NCBI RefSeq assembly: GCF_000219585.1
Contig: NC_015731.1
Location: 3,534,001 to 3,598,000 of the forward strand
Source: Nitrosomonas sp. Is79A3
GTDB lineage: Bacteria; Pseudomonadota; Gammaproteobacteria; Burkholderiales; Nitrosomonadaceae
Direction of reading: 5' to 3'
DNA length: 64,000 nt
Shown: in pieces, positions 43,777 through 52,941 of the stretch
How positions within the stretch are numbered: position 1 is the first letter of the stretch
How the letters are laid out: every line of letters begins with the position of its first letter
The notes under the pieces: generated by a model
Told to the model about the DNA's origin: nothing
Databases searched by the model: none
What the model saw: only the letters and a program-made list of their open reading frames with translations
Program-made: the position numbers and the translations under genes

Positions 43777-43823
43777 CTCCTAAGGGGTAGGTCGCACGTT
43801 CGATTCGTGTTCAGGGCGCCAAT
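43777..43823 (+). repeat. Attachment site attR (47 bp)
   Basis: Perfect copy of 21439-21485, including CTCCTAAGGGGTAGG and TTCAGGGCGCCAAT. Upstream bases differ from the tRNA, so no full tRNA is formed here. Beyond it, 43824-44259 has no gene; an ATACCGA/TCGGTAT hairpin lies at 43973-43990. Confidence 0.93.
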
Positions 43824-44259
43824 AATATTTCCTCAGTTTTTTATTGTGATTATATTAGTAATAAGCATACCTGACGGCAGAGTATAGTCTCCTTGATAGA
43901 CATTCACAGCCGTCAAAAAACCTTAATCTGAAAGTGAGTCATGACTGTTTGATTATGCTGCATGCGGTTGAGATACCGAAATCTCGGTATGTTGGTGAAC
44001 ATTGTATAGGACAAATGTCCTACCAGTCTCATGCAGAATAGCAGTATCTATGTACTGGGAAAAAAGGAGTAGTTTCCCATTCTGTTAGGCAAATTTTATA
44101 TATAAGCTAAAGACCGTTATTCGGTTTAATACTTAAACTGCAAAAATAAGTAATAAGCTATTCACAAGAAATTACATTTTGTGTTGAAGAAAATTTCAAC
44201 ATGAGAAGTATTACGGGTTGACCTTCGTTTTCTCCGTCAACAACAAAAAGGAGATTTTC

Positions 44260-44826
44260 ATGTTTCAAGTACTTTTCCATGTATTTGCTCGATTGGCCAC
44301 TGTGGTAATCGTAGCTGGAGCGGTGAGCACTTCTGCTTTTGCTTTCCCAATCGCTGCACCAGGCACTGAAGGATTATTAGTGATAGCAACAGGTGGAGAG
44401 ATCAAAGCTACCTACCAAGGTAATTCAGCTGCATACAGCAACGACCTCTACCTTGATTCAACTTTTATTTTTAATAATCACGCCACACCGGTTGGAACGG
44501 AAGTCAGTCTGGGCACATTTTCTGCTGGAACCGAGTTAATTTTCCGTCTGCATGTCAACAATACAGGAGATGATTTTTTTACTGGTCCAGCGAGCCGGAA
44601 TCCAGATGGTCACGCCCATGCGCGAGTAGAATCCGGTTGGTTACCCAATACTACCTTGGTTAGCTTCGAGGATCTCAACGGCGGGCCTTTCGATTATAAT
44701 GATCTCAGCTTCTCGTTCACCAACACGATAGCTGCTGTGCCAGAACCTGAAACTTATGCTATGTTACTGACAGGTCTTGGTCTATTGGGCTTTGCAACAC
44801 GTCGTAAAAAAGTATCTGTCATGTAA
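44260..44826 (+). CDS. PEP-CTERM sorted exported protein (DUF4114-like)
   Basis: The ATG at 44260, behind AAAAAGGAGATTTTC, is preferred. The 188-residue product has a signal peptide (FARLATVVIVAGAVSTSAFA), a DUF4114-like body (LGTFSAGTELIFRLHVNNTG, VSFEDLNGGPFDYNDLSFSF) and a C-terminal sorting tail: AVPEPETYAMLLTGLGLLGF then ATRRKK. PEP-CTERM proteins are processed by exosortase and usually linked to exopolysaccharide. It is followed by a strong terminator, so it is monocistronic. Confidence 0.93.
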   Translation: MFQVLFHVFARLATVVIVAGAVSTSAFAFPIAAPGTEGLLVIATGGEIKATYQGNSAAYSNDLYLDSTFIFNNHATPVGTEVSLGTFSAGTELIFRLHVNNTGDDFFTGPASRNPDGHAHARVESGWLPNTTLVSFEDLNGGPFDYNDLSFSFTNTIAAVPEPETYAMLLTGLGLLGFATRRKKVSVM

Positions 44827-44857
44827 TTTTGTTCATGACTATGACTCAGTTTTAATT

Positions 44858-44892
44858 CAGAACGGGAGCTTTAGCTCCCGTTCTGTTTCTCG
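44858..44892 (+). terminator. Rho-independent terminator after the PEP-CTERM gene
   Basis: CAGAACGGGAGCT, TT, AGCTCCCGTTCTG: a perfect 13-bp stem followed by TTTCTCGG, a short T tract. The 44893-45161 stretch has no supported gene. Confidence 0.85.
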
Positions 44893-45161
44893 GATAATGA
44901 ATCCCTCTTTATCCCTGAATCACAGCAGAATAAGAAATATTCTCAAGCAATATCGTAAACTTACAACTTTAAACTCCATTAATCTCAGTGCTTTTCATTT
45001 TTTTCCTGGATGTTTAGAAAGAAATTGAAGTACGCACCCGGCATCATCTAAACTAAAGTTAGCCTTCTCTGAAAAGAATCAAACAGTAAATTGGACAGTA
45101 TCGACACATACGCTGCAAATTGTGGCATGTGTCGAGCGATCAGACCAGTTTCCCATGCAGA

Positions 45162-45548
45162 TCACCTACCCATCCGGAACCCGTAGTAGTCTGACTCTTT
45201 AGAAAAATCATCCCAAACAAATACTGGGCTTGGCGTTGGAAAGGTTGGCAGCCAAAAAGTGGCCAGATCCACTGCACCGCTTGCGGTGCGGCCAGCCGTA
45301 TGAACAATGCCCCATAGCACGCCTTCAGTAAAATCACTGAGCATGTTGTTATTCTTTTGGTTCCATATACTGATATTTTTGGGTAGCTCCATCCAACCGG
45401 TAGTCACATTGGCCACGCCACTCAGAATCTTCATGCCTGCCCTGCTAAAATAAACATCGGTGGTTATTGATTCGTCTGCTTGAGCTTGAGACGAAAAAAG
45501 GAATAGCATAGAAATTAGTAAAGCTAATCTGGAAATTGATCTCATCAA
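45162..45548 (-). CDS. Exosortase system-associated protein (TIGR04073-like)
   Basis: Encodes 128 residues with a signal peptide (ISRLALLISMLFLFSSQAQA). The mature part AGMKILSGVANVTTGWMELP, KNISIWNQKNNNMLSDFTEG, VLWGIVHTAGRTASGAVDLA and TFWLPTFPTPSPVFVWDDF matches the TIGR04073 family found in genomes with exosortase/PEP-CTERM systems. Ribosome site AAAAGGAG is present. It is convergent with the PEP-CTERM gene, making a small envelope/exopolysaccharide pair. Confidence 0.88.
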   Translation of the reverse strand: MMRSISRLALLISMLFLFSSQAQADESITTDVYFSRAGMKILSGVANVTTGWMELPKNISIWNQKNNNMLSDFTEGVLWGIVHTAGRTASGAVDLATFWLPTFPTPSPVFVWDDFSKESDYYGFRMGR

Positions 45549-45717
45549 AAAACTCCTTTTAATTTTTAGGTTCTAGACTAGCAGATATAATCTGATAGTC
45601 TAGCGTCATAAGAATATTTTCTACTTTAATCGTAAGCATGCTATTTTTCAAAGGCCCATTTTTATAGCCTATCGATAAAAGCTAATTGAAACGGCTACAC
45701 AAGGATATACCCGCCGC

Positions 45718-48081
45718 ATGGTCGACAAAAAGAACCTTTCCGAACGTGATATCTGCACCAAATACATTACCCCTGCGCTGGTTAGAGCCGGATGGGATTT
45801 GCACAGTCAGATCCGGGAGGAAGTGAGTTTCACCAAAGGCCGCATTATCGTGCGCGGCAAGTTGCATACGCGTGGAGAACAAAAACGCGCCGACTATATC
45901 TTGTACTTTAAATCGAATATCCCGCTGGCGGTGATTGAAGCCAAGGAAAACAATTACAGCGTGGGTGCCGGTATGCAACAGGCGTTAAATTATGCCGACA
46001 CGCTTGGCGTACCCTTTGTATTCAGCTCCAATGGCAATGGTTTTCTGATGCATGACCGTACCGGACTGGCTGATCGGATCGAACAAGAACTGGCGTTGGA
46101 TGCCTTTCCATCGCCCGCACAACTCTGGCAACGCTATTGCCAATCGAAAGGACTGGAATCAGCCGAGGCACGCCATACCATCGAAATGCCTTACTATGAT
46201 GACGGCACCGGCCGTGTTCCGCGCTATTACCAGGCCAATGCCATCAACAACACGGTGGAAGCCGTGGCGAAAAACCAGCAGCGCATTTTGCTGGTCATGG
46301 CAACCGGCACGGGCAAAACCTACACAGCATTCCAGATCATCTGGCGATTGTGGAAGTCCGGCGCCAAGAAGCGCATCCTGTTTTTGGCTGACCGCAATAT
46401 TCTGGTCGATCAGACCAAAAACAATGATTTCAAACCGTTTGGCGCAGCGATGACCAAGATCAGTAAACGCCAGATCGACAAGAGTTACGAAATTTACCTG
46501 TCGCTGTATCAGGCGGTTACCGGCAACGAAGAAGAACAAAACATCTACAAGCAATTCTCGCCGGATTTCTTTGATCTGATCGTGATTGACGAATGCCATC
46601 GCGGCAGCGCCGCGGAAGATTCAGCCTGGCGCGAGATCCTGGCGTATTTTTCCTCCGCCACGCATATCGGTTTAACCGCCACACCGAAAGAAACCCGGGA
46701 CGTTTCGAGTATTCATTACTTTGGCGATCCCATTTACAGTTATACGCTGAAGCAAGGTATTGAAGATGGCTTTCTCGCACCGTACAAAGTCGTGCGTATC
46801 GACATCGACAAAGACCTGCAAGGCTGGCGGCCGAGTAAAGGCCAGACCGACAAGCATGGCCAGTTGATTGAAGACCGTATTTATAATCTGAACGACATGG
46901 ACCGCACGCTGGTGCTGGAACAGCGCACCGAGCTGGTCGCCCGGAAAATCACCGAATTCCTAACGGCCACAGACCCCTATGCCAAGACCATCGTGTTTTG
47001 TGACGACATCGACCACGCCGAGCGCATGCGCCAAGCGTTGGTGAATCAAAATCCCGAGCGGATCAAGGAAAACCGCAAATACGTCATGCGCATTACCGGC
47101 GATGAAATCGAAGGCAAGGCTGAATTGGATAACTTTATCAACCCGGAAGAGCGCTACCCGGTGATCGCCACCACTTCCAAACTGATGACCACCGGCGTCG
47201 ATGCGCAAACCTGCAAATTGGTGGTGCTGGATCAACACATCAAGTCGATGACCGAATTCAAACAAATCATCGGGCGCGGCACCCGTATCAACGAAGATTA
47301 CAACAAGTTCTGGTTCACCATCATGGACTTTAAGAAAGCAACCGAACTTTTCGCCGACAAGAATTTCGACGGCGACCCCGTGATGATCTACGAACCGGCA
47401 AGCGACGAATCCCCCGTACCACCGGATGAAGAACCCGGAACACACTTCGATGAACAAGGAAACCCGCTTCCCCCCTTAGAAAAAGGGGGGATCGAGGGGG
47501 GATTTGAAGAATCCGCCCCCAAGCGAGTGAAATACACCCTGGGCGATGTCACCGTGTATATCGTTGCCGAACGCGTGCAGTATTACGGCCCGGAAGGTAA
47601 ACTGATCACCGAATCACTCAAGGATTACACGCGCCAGACAGTACGCAAAGATTATGCCTCGCTGGATGAATTCCTGCGCCGTTGGAGTCAGGCCGAACGC
47701 AAAGCCTCCATTCTGCTGGAATTGCAACAACACGGCGTGTTGCTCGAGCCGCTGGCGGATGAAGTGGGCAAGGATTTCGACGCGTTTGATCTGATCTGCC
47801 ATGTCGCCTTTGACCAGCCGCCGCTGACCCGGCGCGAACGTGCGGAGCAAGTGAAAAAGCGCAACTACTTTGCCAAGTACAGCGAACAAGCACGCCAGGT
47901 TCTGGAAAGTCTGCTGGAAAAATACGCCGATACCGGCATTGAAAACATCGAAGACATCAAAATCCTCACGCTCGACCCGTTCAAAGACATGGGGACGGCC
48001 AGCGAACTGGTCTCCGTCTTTGGCGGCAAATCCGCCTATCTGGCTGCGCTGCACGAGCTGGAAGACAATCTCTACGCCTGA
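45718..48081 (+). CDS. hsdR: Type I restriction enzyme HsdR (EcoEI type), intact
   Basis: Encodes 787 residues from ATG 45718 behind AAGGATAT. The N-terminal nuclease domain has the PD-ExK pattern ([20 protein letters not shown], then K). The motor has Walker [18 protein letters not shown], box [34 protein letters not shown], and motif [24 protein letters not shown]-terminal helical part binds HsdM/S. An odd linker [17 protein letters not shown] near residue 585 is encoded by a palindromic repeat inserted in frame. It is the first gene of a four-gene operon. Confidence 0.95.
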   Translation: MVDKKNLSERDICTKYITPALVRAGWDLHSQIREEVSFTKGRIIVRGKLHTRGEQKRADYILYFKSNIPLAVIEAKENNYSVGAGMQQALNYADTLGVPFVFSSNGNGFLMHDRTGLADRIEQELALDAFPSPAQLWQRYCQSKGLESAEARHTIEMPYYDDGTGRVPRYYQANAINNTVEAVAKNQQRILLVMATGTGKTYTAFQIIWRLWKSGAKKRILFLADRNILVDQTKNNDFKPFGAAMTKISKRQIDKSYEIYLSLYQAVTGNEEEQNIYKQFSPDFFDLIVIDECHRGSAAEDSAWREILAYFSSATHIGLTATPKETRDVSSIHYFGDPIYSYTLKQGIEDGFLAPYKVVRIDIDKDLQGWRPSKGQTDKHGQLIEDRIYNLNDMDRTLVLEQRTELVARKITEFLTATDPYAKTIVFCDDIDHAERMRQALVNQNPERIKENRKYVMRITGDEIEGKAELDNFINPEERYPVIATTSKLMTTGVDAQTCKLVVLDQHIKSMTEFKQIIGRGTRINEDYNKFWFTIMDFKKATELFADKNFDGDPVMIYEPASDESPVPPDEEPGTHFDEQGNPLPPLEKGGIEGGFEESAPKRVKYTLGDVTVYIVAERVQYYGPEGKLITESLKDYTRQTVRKDYASLDEFLRRWSQAERKASILLELQQHGVLLEPLADEVGKDFDAFDLICHVAFDQPPLTRRERAEQVKKRNYFAKYSEQARQVLESLLEKYADTGIENIEDIKILTLDPFKDMGTASELVSVFGGKSAYLAALHELEDNLYA
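47470..47505 (+). repeat. In-frame palindromic mini-repeat inside hsdR
   Basis: CCCCCCTT, AGAAA, AAGGGGGG forms an 8-bp hairpin, followed by ATCGAGGGGGGATTT. This is a widespread type of small palindromic repeat; here it adds about 12 residues to a linker without breaking the frame. Confidence 0.8.
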
Positions 48082-48119
48082 TTAACCTAATTAATACAAA
48101 ATAATACAAAATTCCACCG

Positions 48120-49589
48120 ATGAGCATTTCCGCCACCATTAAATCCATTCAAGACATCATGCGCAAAGACGTCGGCGTCGACGGTGACGCGCAGCGCCTG
48201 AGCCAATTGGTATGGATGTTGTTCCTGAAAATCTTTGACGACCGCGAAAGAGAGTGGGAGTTGCTGCAAGACGCTTACCAGTCGCCATTGCCGGAGCGAT
48301 ACCGCTGGCGCAACTGGGCGGCGGATGCCGAAGGCATGACCGGCGATGCCCTTAAGCAGTTTCTCGACAATGATCTGTTTCCCGGTTTGCAGCAACTCGA
48401 AGCCAAAGGCGGCGACCAGCGCGCTTATGTGATCCGCTCGGTGTTTGAAGATGCCTACAACTACATGAAATCCGGTCAGTTGATCCGGCAAGTGATCAAC
48501 AAGATTCAGGAAGGTGTCGATTTCAACAAAGCGCAGGAGCGCCACCTGTTTGGCGATATGTACGAACAATTGTTGCGCGATTTACAGGCGGCCGGCAATG
48601 CCGGCGAGTTTTACACCCCGCGCGCGGTCACCGAATTCATGGTGCGCATGGTCAACCCGCGCCTCGGCGAGAAAATCATGGACCCGGCCTGCGGTACCGG
48701 CGGTTTTCTATCTTGTTCGATTGAACACATGCGCAAACACGACGTGAAAACGGTGGATGATGAAACGCAACTCCAGGCCAGTATTTTCGGCGTCGAGAAA
48801 AAACCGCTGCCGCATTTGCTGTGCACCACCAACATGATTCTGCACGGCATCGACGTGCCGAACAACATCCGCCACGACAACTCGCTGGCACGCCCGCTCA
48901 TCAGTTGGACACCGAAAGAACGTGTGGATGTGGTGATCACCAATCCACCGTTCGGCGGCATGGAAGAAGACGGCATCGAAACCAACTTCCCGGCGGCATT
49001 CCGCACGCGCGAAACCGCCGATCTGTTTTTAGTGCTGATTATGCAACTGCTCAAGACCGGCGGCCGTGCTGCACTGGTTCTGCCCGATGGCTTCCTGTTT
49101 GGTGAAGGCATTAAAACCCGCATCAAGGAAAAATTGCTGCAAGAATGCAACCTGCACACCATCGTGCGCCTGCCCAACGGCGTGTTCAGCCCGTACACCG
49201 GCATCAAAACCAACCTGCTGTTTTTCAGCAAAGGCACACCGACCCAACACATCTGGTTTTACGAACACCCGTACCCGCCTGGCGTGAAAAGCTACAACAA
49301 AACCAAGCCGATGAAAATCGAAGAATTCGACGCCGCAGCAGCCTGGTGGGGAGTTGAAGCCAACGGCTTCAAGCACCGCGAAGCCAACCAATTTACCTGG
49401 AAAGTCAGCCTGGAAGACATCCAAGCACGCAACTACAACCTCGACTGCAAAAACCCGCACATCAACGAACAGGAAATCCATGACCCGAACGTGCTGTTAG
49501 CGCAATACCACGCCATGCAAAAGGACATCGCCGCGCTCCGCGGGCAGTTGAAAGATATATTGGAAGAGGCGCTTGGCAGATCCCGTTGA
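48120..49589 (+). CDS. hsdM: Type I methyltransferase HsdM, intact
   Basis: Encodes 489 residues. The N-terminal HsdM_N domain reads IKSIQDIMRKDVGVDGDAQR, LSQLVWMLFLKIFDDRE. The N6-adenine methylase domain follows: AGEFYTPRAVTEFMVRMVNP, motif I MDPACGTGGFLSCSIEHM, motif IV VVITNPPFGGMEEDGIE, and ALVLPDGFLFGEGIKTRIKE. The order X-I-IV is normal. It starts 38 nt after hsdR. Confidence 0.96.
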   Translation: MSISATIKSIQDIMRKDVGVDGDAQRLSQLVWMLFLKIFDDREREWELLQDAYQSPLPERYRWRNWAADAEGMTGDALKQFLDNDLFPGLQQLEAKGGDQRAYVIRSVFEDAYNYMKSGQLIRQVINKIQEGVDFNKAQERHLFGDMYEQLLRDLQAAGNAGEFYTPRAVTEFMVRMVNPRLGEKIMDPACGTGGFLSCSIEHMRKHDVKTVDDETQLQASIFGVEKKPLPHLLCTTNMILHGIDVPNNIRHDNSLARPLISWTPKERVDVVITNPPFGGMEEDGIETNFPAAFRTRETADLFLVLIMQLLKTGGRAALVLPDGFLFGEGIKTRIKEKLLQECNLHTIVRLPNGVFSPYTGIKTNLLFFSKGTPTQHIWFYEHPYPPGVKSYNKTKPMKIEEFDAAAAWWGVEANGFKHREANQFTWKVSLEDIQARNYNLDCKNPHINEQEIHDPNVLLAQYHAMQKDIAALRGQLKDILEEALGRSR

Positions 49590-49706
49590 TCGGTATTCTA
49601 TAGAAAGATTATATAAGGTTACTATGGTTTACTATTAGTTACTTATTATCTGATATACTTATCTATAAATATCGATAACCTTAAGGAAGCTCTGATTAAG
49701 TCATGT

Positions 49707-49782
49707 TTGTCATTCCGAAAAAAGTGAGGAATCTTTGTAAATCAACGTTATAGATTTCTCGCTACACTCGAAATGACAGTTA
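49707..49782. repeat. Palindromic MITE-like repeat between hsdM and the ATPase gene
   Basis: TGTCATTCCGAAAAAAGTGA, GGAATCT at the left and AGATTTCTCGCTACACTCGA, AATGACA at the right are inverted, giving a long imperfect hairpin. The unit is a common bacterial dispersed type. It lies 47 nt before the ATPase start and could uncouple the last two genes. Confidence 0.75.
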
Positions 49783-49829
49783 TTCAAAACTTCCTTAACA
49801 GACTGCTAAAAACAAAGAGGACTTGAACA

Positions 49830-51029
49830 ATGGATGAAATACGCAATCCTTTTTCTCCGGGCGCGGGCACTCCACCACCCGAACTCGCAGGTCGTAGCGC
49901 CCTAATTGACAGGATCAAACTACTGCTGGCACGCGTCCGTGAGGGTCGTCCGGGAAAAAGCGCCTTGCTGGTGGGTTTACGCGGCGTAGGTAAAACCGTG
50001 CTGCTCAATGAGTTGGAAAACCTGGCGGAGCAGATCGGCTACAAAACTATTTTGGTGGAAGCGCATGAAAGCAAGTCACTCACAGCCTTGCTGGCACCGT
50101 CGTTACGCAAGCTGTTATTGTCCTTGGATCGCATGGAAAATGTCAGTAACAAGGTGCGGCGCGGTTTGCGTGTGCTGAAAGGCTTTGTCAACGGCGTAAA
50201 AATAACCGTGGGTGATCTCGAAATCGGTCTGGATATCGAAGCGGAAGCAGGGACTGCCGATAGCGGGGATCTGGAAGCCGATCTACCCGAGTTGTTCATC
50301 GCTGTGGCAGAGGCTGCACAGGACAGAAAAATCCCTGTCGCCATCCTGCTCGATGAGATTCAATATTTGTCCGCCAAGGAACTGAGCGCCCTGATCATGG
50401 CCATGCACAAAATGGCGCAAAAGCGCTTGCCATTGGTGCTGATCGGTGCCGGCTTGCCGGTATTGGCCGGACTGGCCGGGGACTCCAAATCCTACGCCGA
50501 GCGACTGTTTGATTTTCCCGAAGTGGGCCCCTTGGCGCCGGATGATGCACGCCAAGCCTTACGAGAGCCTGCGCAGAAAGAGGGGGCCGATTTCACCGAC
50601 GAAGCACTGGATGAAATCATCCGCCTGACTCAAGGCTACCCCTATTTTCTGCAAGAATGGGGCTATCAGTCTTGGAATTATGCGCCGCAATCACCGGTAC
50701 AATTAGCCGATGTAAAACACGCCACACCCCGAATCATCGAGCGTCTCGATGCCAATTTTTTCCGCGTGCGCTTTGATCGCCTGACCCCGCGTGAGAAAGA
50801 CTATTTGCGCGCCTTGGCTGAGCTCGGCGCAGAACCGCAACGCTCCGGCGATGTCGCCGCCGTATTGGGTGTCAAAGTACAAACCGTAGCCCCCCTGCGC
50901 GACAGCTTAATGAAAAAAGGCATGATTTACAGCCCGGCACACGGCGACACGGCATTTACCGTACCTTTGTTTGATACCTTCATGAAGCGCGCCATGCCGC
51001 AATTGCCGGGCAAGGGCGGTAAAACATGA
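49830..51029 (+). CDS. AAA ATPase of the type I RM operon
   Basis: Encodes 399 residues. An AAA_16-type ATPase: NPFSPGAGTPPPELAGRSAL at the start, Walker A LLVGLRGVGKTVLLNEL, Walker B VAILLDEIQYLSAKELSALI, sensor-like LVLIGAGLPVLAGLAG, then FDFPEVGPLAPDDARQALRE and a C-terminal winged helix (RLTPREKDYLRALAELGAEP). It is an unusual extra member of a type I operon. Its stop overlaps hsdS by ATGA, arguing for a shared complex or coupled expression. Possible roles are DNA-loading, restriction alleviation or a separate defence function; none is shown. Confidence 0.88.
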   Translation: MDEIRNPFSPGAGTPPPELAGRSALIDRIKLLLARVREGRPGKSALLVGLRGVGKTVLLNELENLAEQIGYKTILVEAHESKSLTALLAPSLRKLLLSLDRMENVSNKVRRGLRVLKGFVNGVKITVGDLEIGLDIEAEAGTADSGDLEADLPELFIAVAEAAQDRKIPVAILLDEIQYLSAKELSALIMAMHKMAQKRLPLVLIGAGLPVLAGLAGDSKSYAERLFDFPEVGPLAPDDARQALREPAQKEGADFTDEALDEIIRLTQGYPYFLQEWGYQSWNYAPQSPVQLADVKHATPRIIERLDANFFRVRFDRLTPREKDYLRALAELGAEPQRSGDVAAVLGVKVQTVAPLRDSLMKKGMIYSPAHGDTAFTVPLFDTFMKRAMPQLPGKGGKT

Positions 51030-52795
51030 ACGTCCTGCCATCATTGTTGACCGGTCAACTCGACATCTGGACCAGCGCCGAAACAGAAAAGAAATCCGGC
51101 CGTGGCCGCAGTAGCGGCAATGGAACCAGCGTATATGGCATCAAGAAACTGCGCGAGCTGATTCTGGAACTGGCGGTGCGCGGCAAATTGGTGCCGCAAG
51201 ACCCGAATGATGAACCGGCTGGTGAATTGTTGAAGCGCATACAGGTTGAAAAAGCTAGGTTGATGGCTGAGGGAAAAATCAAGAAAAACAAACCATTGCC
51301 GCCGATTACGGATGAGGAGAAGCCGTTTGAATTGCCTAAGGGGTGGGAGTGGGTGCGTTTAGGCAGTATTATTGATTACGTGAACGGCTTTGCATTTTCC
51401 AGTAAAGATTTTACGACTCAAGGAATTGGGGTTGTAAAAATTGGTGATATTCAGCAAGGGAAAATCGAACCTGAGTTTATGTCGCGTGTTTCTGAGGATG
51501 TTGTTGATAGCTTGGATGTCCGGCTTCAAGTTGTAAATGGTGATCTGGTGATTGCAATGTCTGGTGCCACCACAGGAAAGCTTGGATTTAATGCTACAGA
51601 AGAGGTTTTTTATCTGAATCAGCGTGTAGGAAAGATTGTTCCATTTATTGTTTCAAAGAGGTTCCTGTATTTTGATTTGACTACAAAAATAGCAGAGAAC
51701 CTTAAGAAATCATTTGGCAGCGCGATCCCAAACTTAAGCACTGAGCAAATAAATGCAATTGTCACAGCTATACCTCCGACTGAAGAACAACACCGCATCG
51801 TAGCCAAAGTCGATGAACTAATGGCGCTGTGCGATCAACTGGAAACGCAGCACATCAACGCCGCCGAAGCCCACGAAAAACTGGTAAACCACCTGCTCGG
51901 CACACTGACCCAATCGCAAAGTGCGGAAGACTTTAGCGCCAACTGGCAACGCATCGCTGCGCATTTCGATACGCTGTTCACAACCGAAGCCAGTATCGAT
52001 GCGCTCAAACAAACCTTGCTGCAACTGGCGGTGATGGGCAAACTCGTGCCGCAAGACCCGAACGATGAACCGGCCAGTGAATTGTTGAAACGCATACAGG
52101 CGGAAAAGGCTAAGTTGGTTGCTGAAGGGAAAATCAAGAAGGATAAGCAATTACCACCGATTTCAGATGAGGAAAAGCCATTTGAGCTGCCGCAAGGGTG
52201 GGAGTGGGTCAGACTTGGTAGTGTTCTTGAAATTACTGGTGGTGTAACTCTCGGTAGAAAAATCTCCAGTGCTGATTTGGTTGAATTACCCTACTTGCGC
52301 GTAGCTAATGTACAGAGAGGATACTTAGTTCTTGATAGCATCAAGACCGTTGAAATACAGTATTCTGAATTATCACGCTATCAATTGTTAAGAGACGATC
52401 TGCTCGTAACAGAAGGCGGTGATTGGGACAAAGTTGGAAGAACAGCTATCTGGAATGCTGAAATTGAGAATTGCCTTCATCAAAATCATATCTTCAGAAT
52501 GCGTAGAATAACAGAGGGGCTTTCTAGTTCATGGATTCAAATGTATATGAATTCGATTGCAAAAGCATATTTCCAAGCATCATCAAAGCAAACCACTAAT
52601 CTCGCATCTATCAACATGACTCAACTAAAGAATTGTTTACTCGCAGTTCCAACATTGCGTGAACAACACCGCATCGTCACCAAAGTCGACGAACTCATGA
52701 CCCTCTGCGATCAACTCAAATCCCGCATCACGCAAGCCAGCCAATTGCAGAAAAAGCTGGCGGATGGGGTGGTTGAGCAGGCGATAGCTTCCTGA
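51026..52795 (+). CDS. hsdS: Type I specificity subunit HsdS, long form
   Basis: Encodes 589 residues, longer than usual. It has two similar halves, each with a LAVRGKLVPQDPNDEPAGEL-type lead, a KIKKNKPLPPITDEEKPFEL linker, a KGWEWVRLGS TRD opening and a HRIVAKVDELMALCDQLETQ coiled-coil spacer. The first TRD lies at about 105-250, the second at about 395-550. An N-terminal extension (VLPSLLTGQLDIWTSAETEK, KKSGRGRSSGNGTSVYGIKK) is typical of this subfamily. Duplicated halves allow domain exchange by recombination. Confidence 0.93.
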   Translation: MNVLPSLLTGQLDIWTSAETEKKSGRGRSSGNGTSVYGIKKLRELILELAVRGKLVPQDPNDEPAGELLKRIQVEKARLMAEGKIKKNKPLPPITDEEKPFELPKGWEWVRLGSIIDYVNGFAFSSKDFTTQGIGVVKIGDIQQGKIEPEFMSRVSEDVVDSLDVRLQVVNGDLVIAMSGATTGKLGFNATEEVFYLNQRVGKIVPFIVSKRFLYFDLTTKIAENLKKSFGSAIPNLSTEQINAIVTAIPPTEEQHRIVAKVDELMALCDQLETQHINAAEAHEKLVNHLLGTLTQSQSAEDFSANWQRIAAHFDTLFTTEASIDALKQTLLQLAVMGKLVPQDPNDEPASELLKRIQAEKAKLVAEGKIKKDKQLPPISDEEKPFELPQGWEWVRLGSVLEITGGVTLGRKISSADLVELPYLRVANVQRGYLVLDSIKTVEIQYSELSRYQLLRDDLLVTEGGDWDKVGRTAIWNAEIENCLHQNHIFRMRRITEGLSSSWIQMYMNSIAKAYFQASSKQTTNLASINMTQLKNCLLAVPTLREQHRIVTKVDELMTLCDQLKSRITQASQLQKKLADGVVEQAIAS

Positions 52796-52941
52796 AAGAA
52801 TGTATGAGCAGCAATAACCGCTTATCTCCAGCAATTGAACCGAGATTCCGCAGCGGAGCTGTTTGCAACCTATGCCCGCATCGGCTGTCTCATCGGCTAA
52901 TGCTTTACAATGCCCGGCTTAATAAATACGAGATAGCGCTC

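Larger units (their letters stand above)
21439..43823. mobile_element. Integrative genomic island in tRNA-Arg(CCT), ~22.4 kb
   Basis: The island runs from the 47-bp repeat inside tRNA-Arg to the identical repeat at 43777-43823. A P4-type tyrosine integrase lies next to the distal repeat, together with an excisionase-like HTH gene and a phage/plasmid-like module. The cargo is defence: Mrr-like nuclease, HigB/HigA-ImmA, DUF262/DUF1524, a type I RM operon with two PIN toxin-antitoxin pairs. No conjugation or capsid genes are seen, so movement would need help. Decayed ISs and frameshifts show it is ageing. Confidence 0.93.

Noticed and set aside
43777..43823. Second tRNA-Arg gene
   Set aside because: Only the 3' half is present, without the D-arm or 5' acceptor strand. 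It is the attachment-site copy.
46159..47457. Long minus-strand frames within the intact hsdR
   Set aside because: Motor motifs on the plus strand are continuous, so the opposite frames are codon-bias shadows.
52804..52941. N-terminal extension of selO
   Set aside because: The extra 46 codons match nothing in the family, and the ATG at 52942 starts the usual SelO N-terminus.
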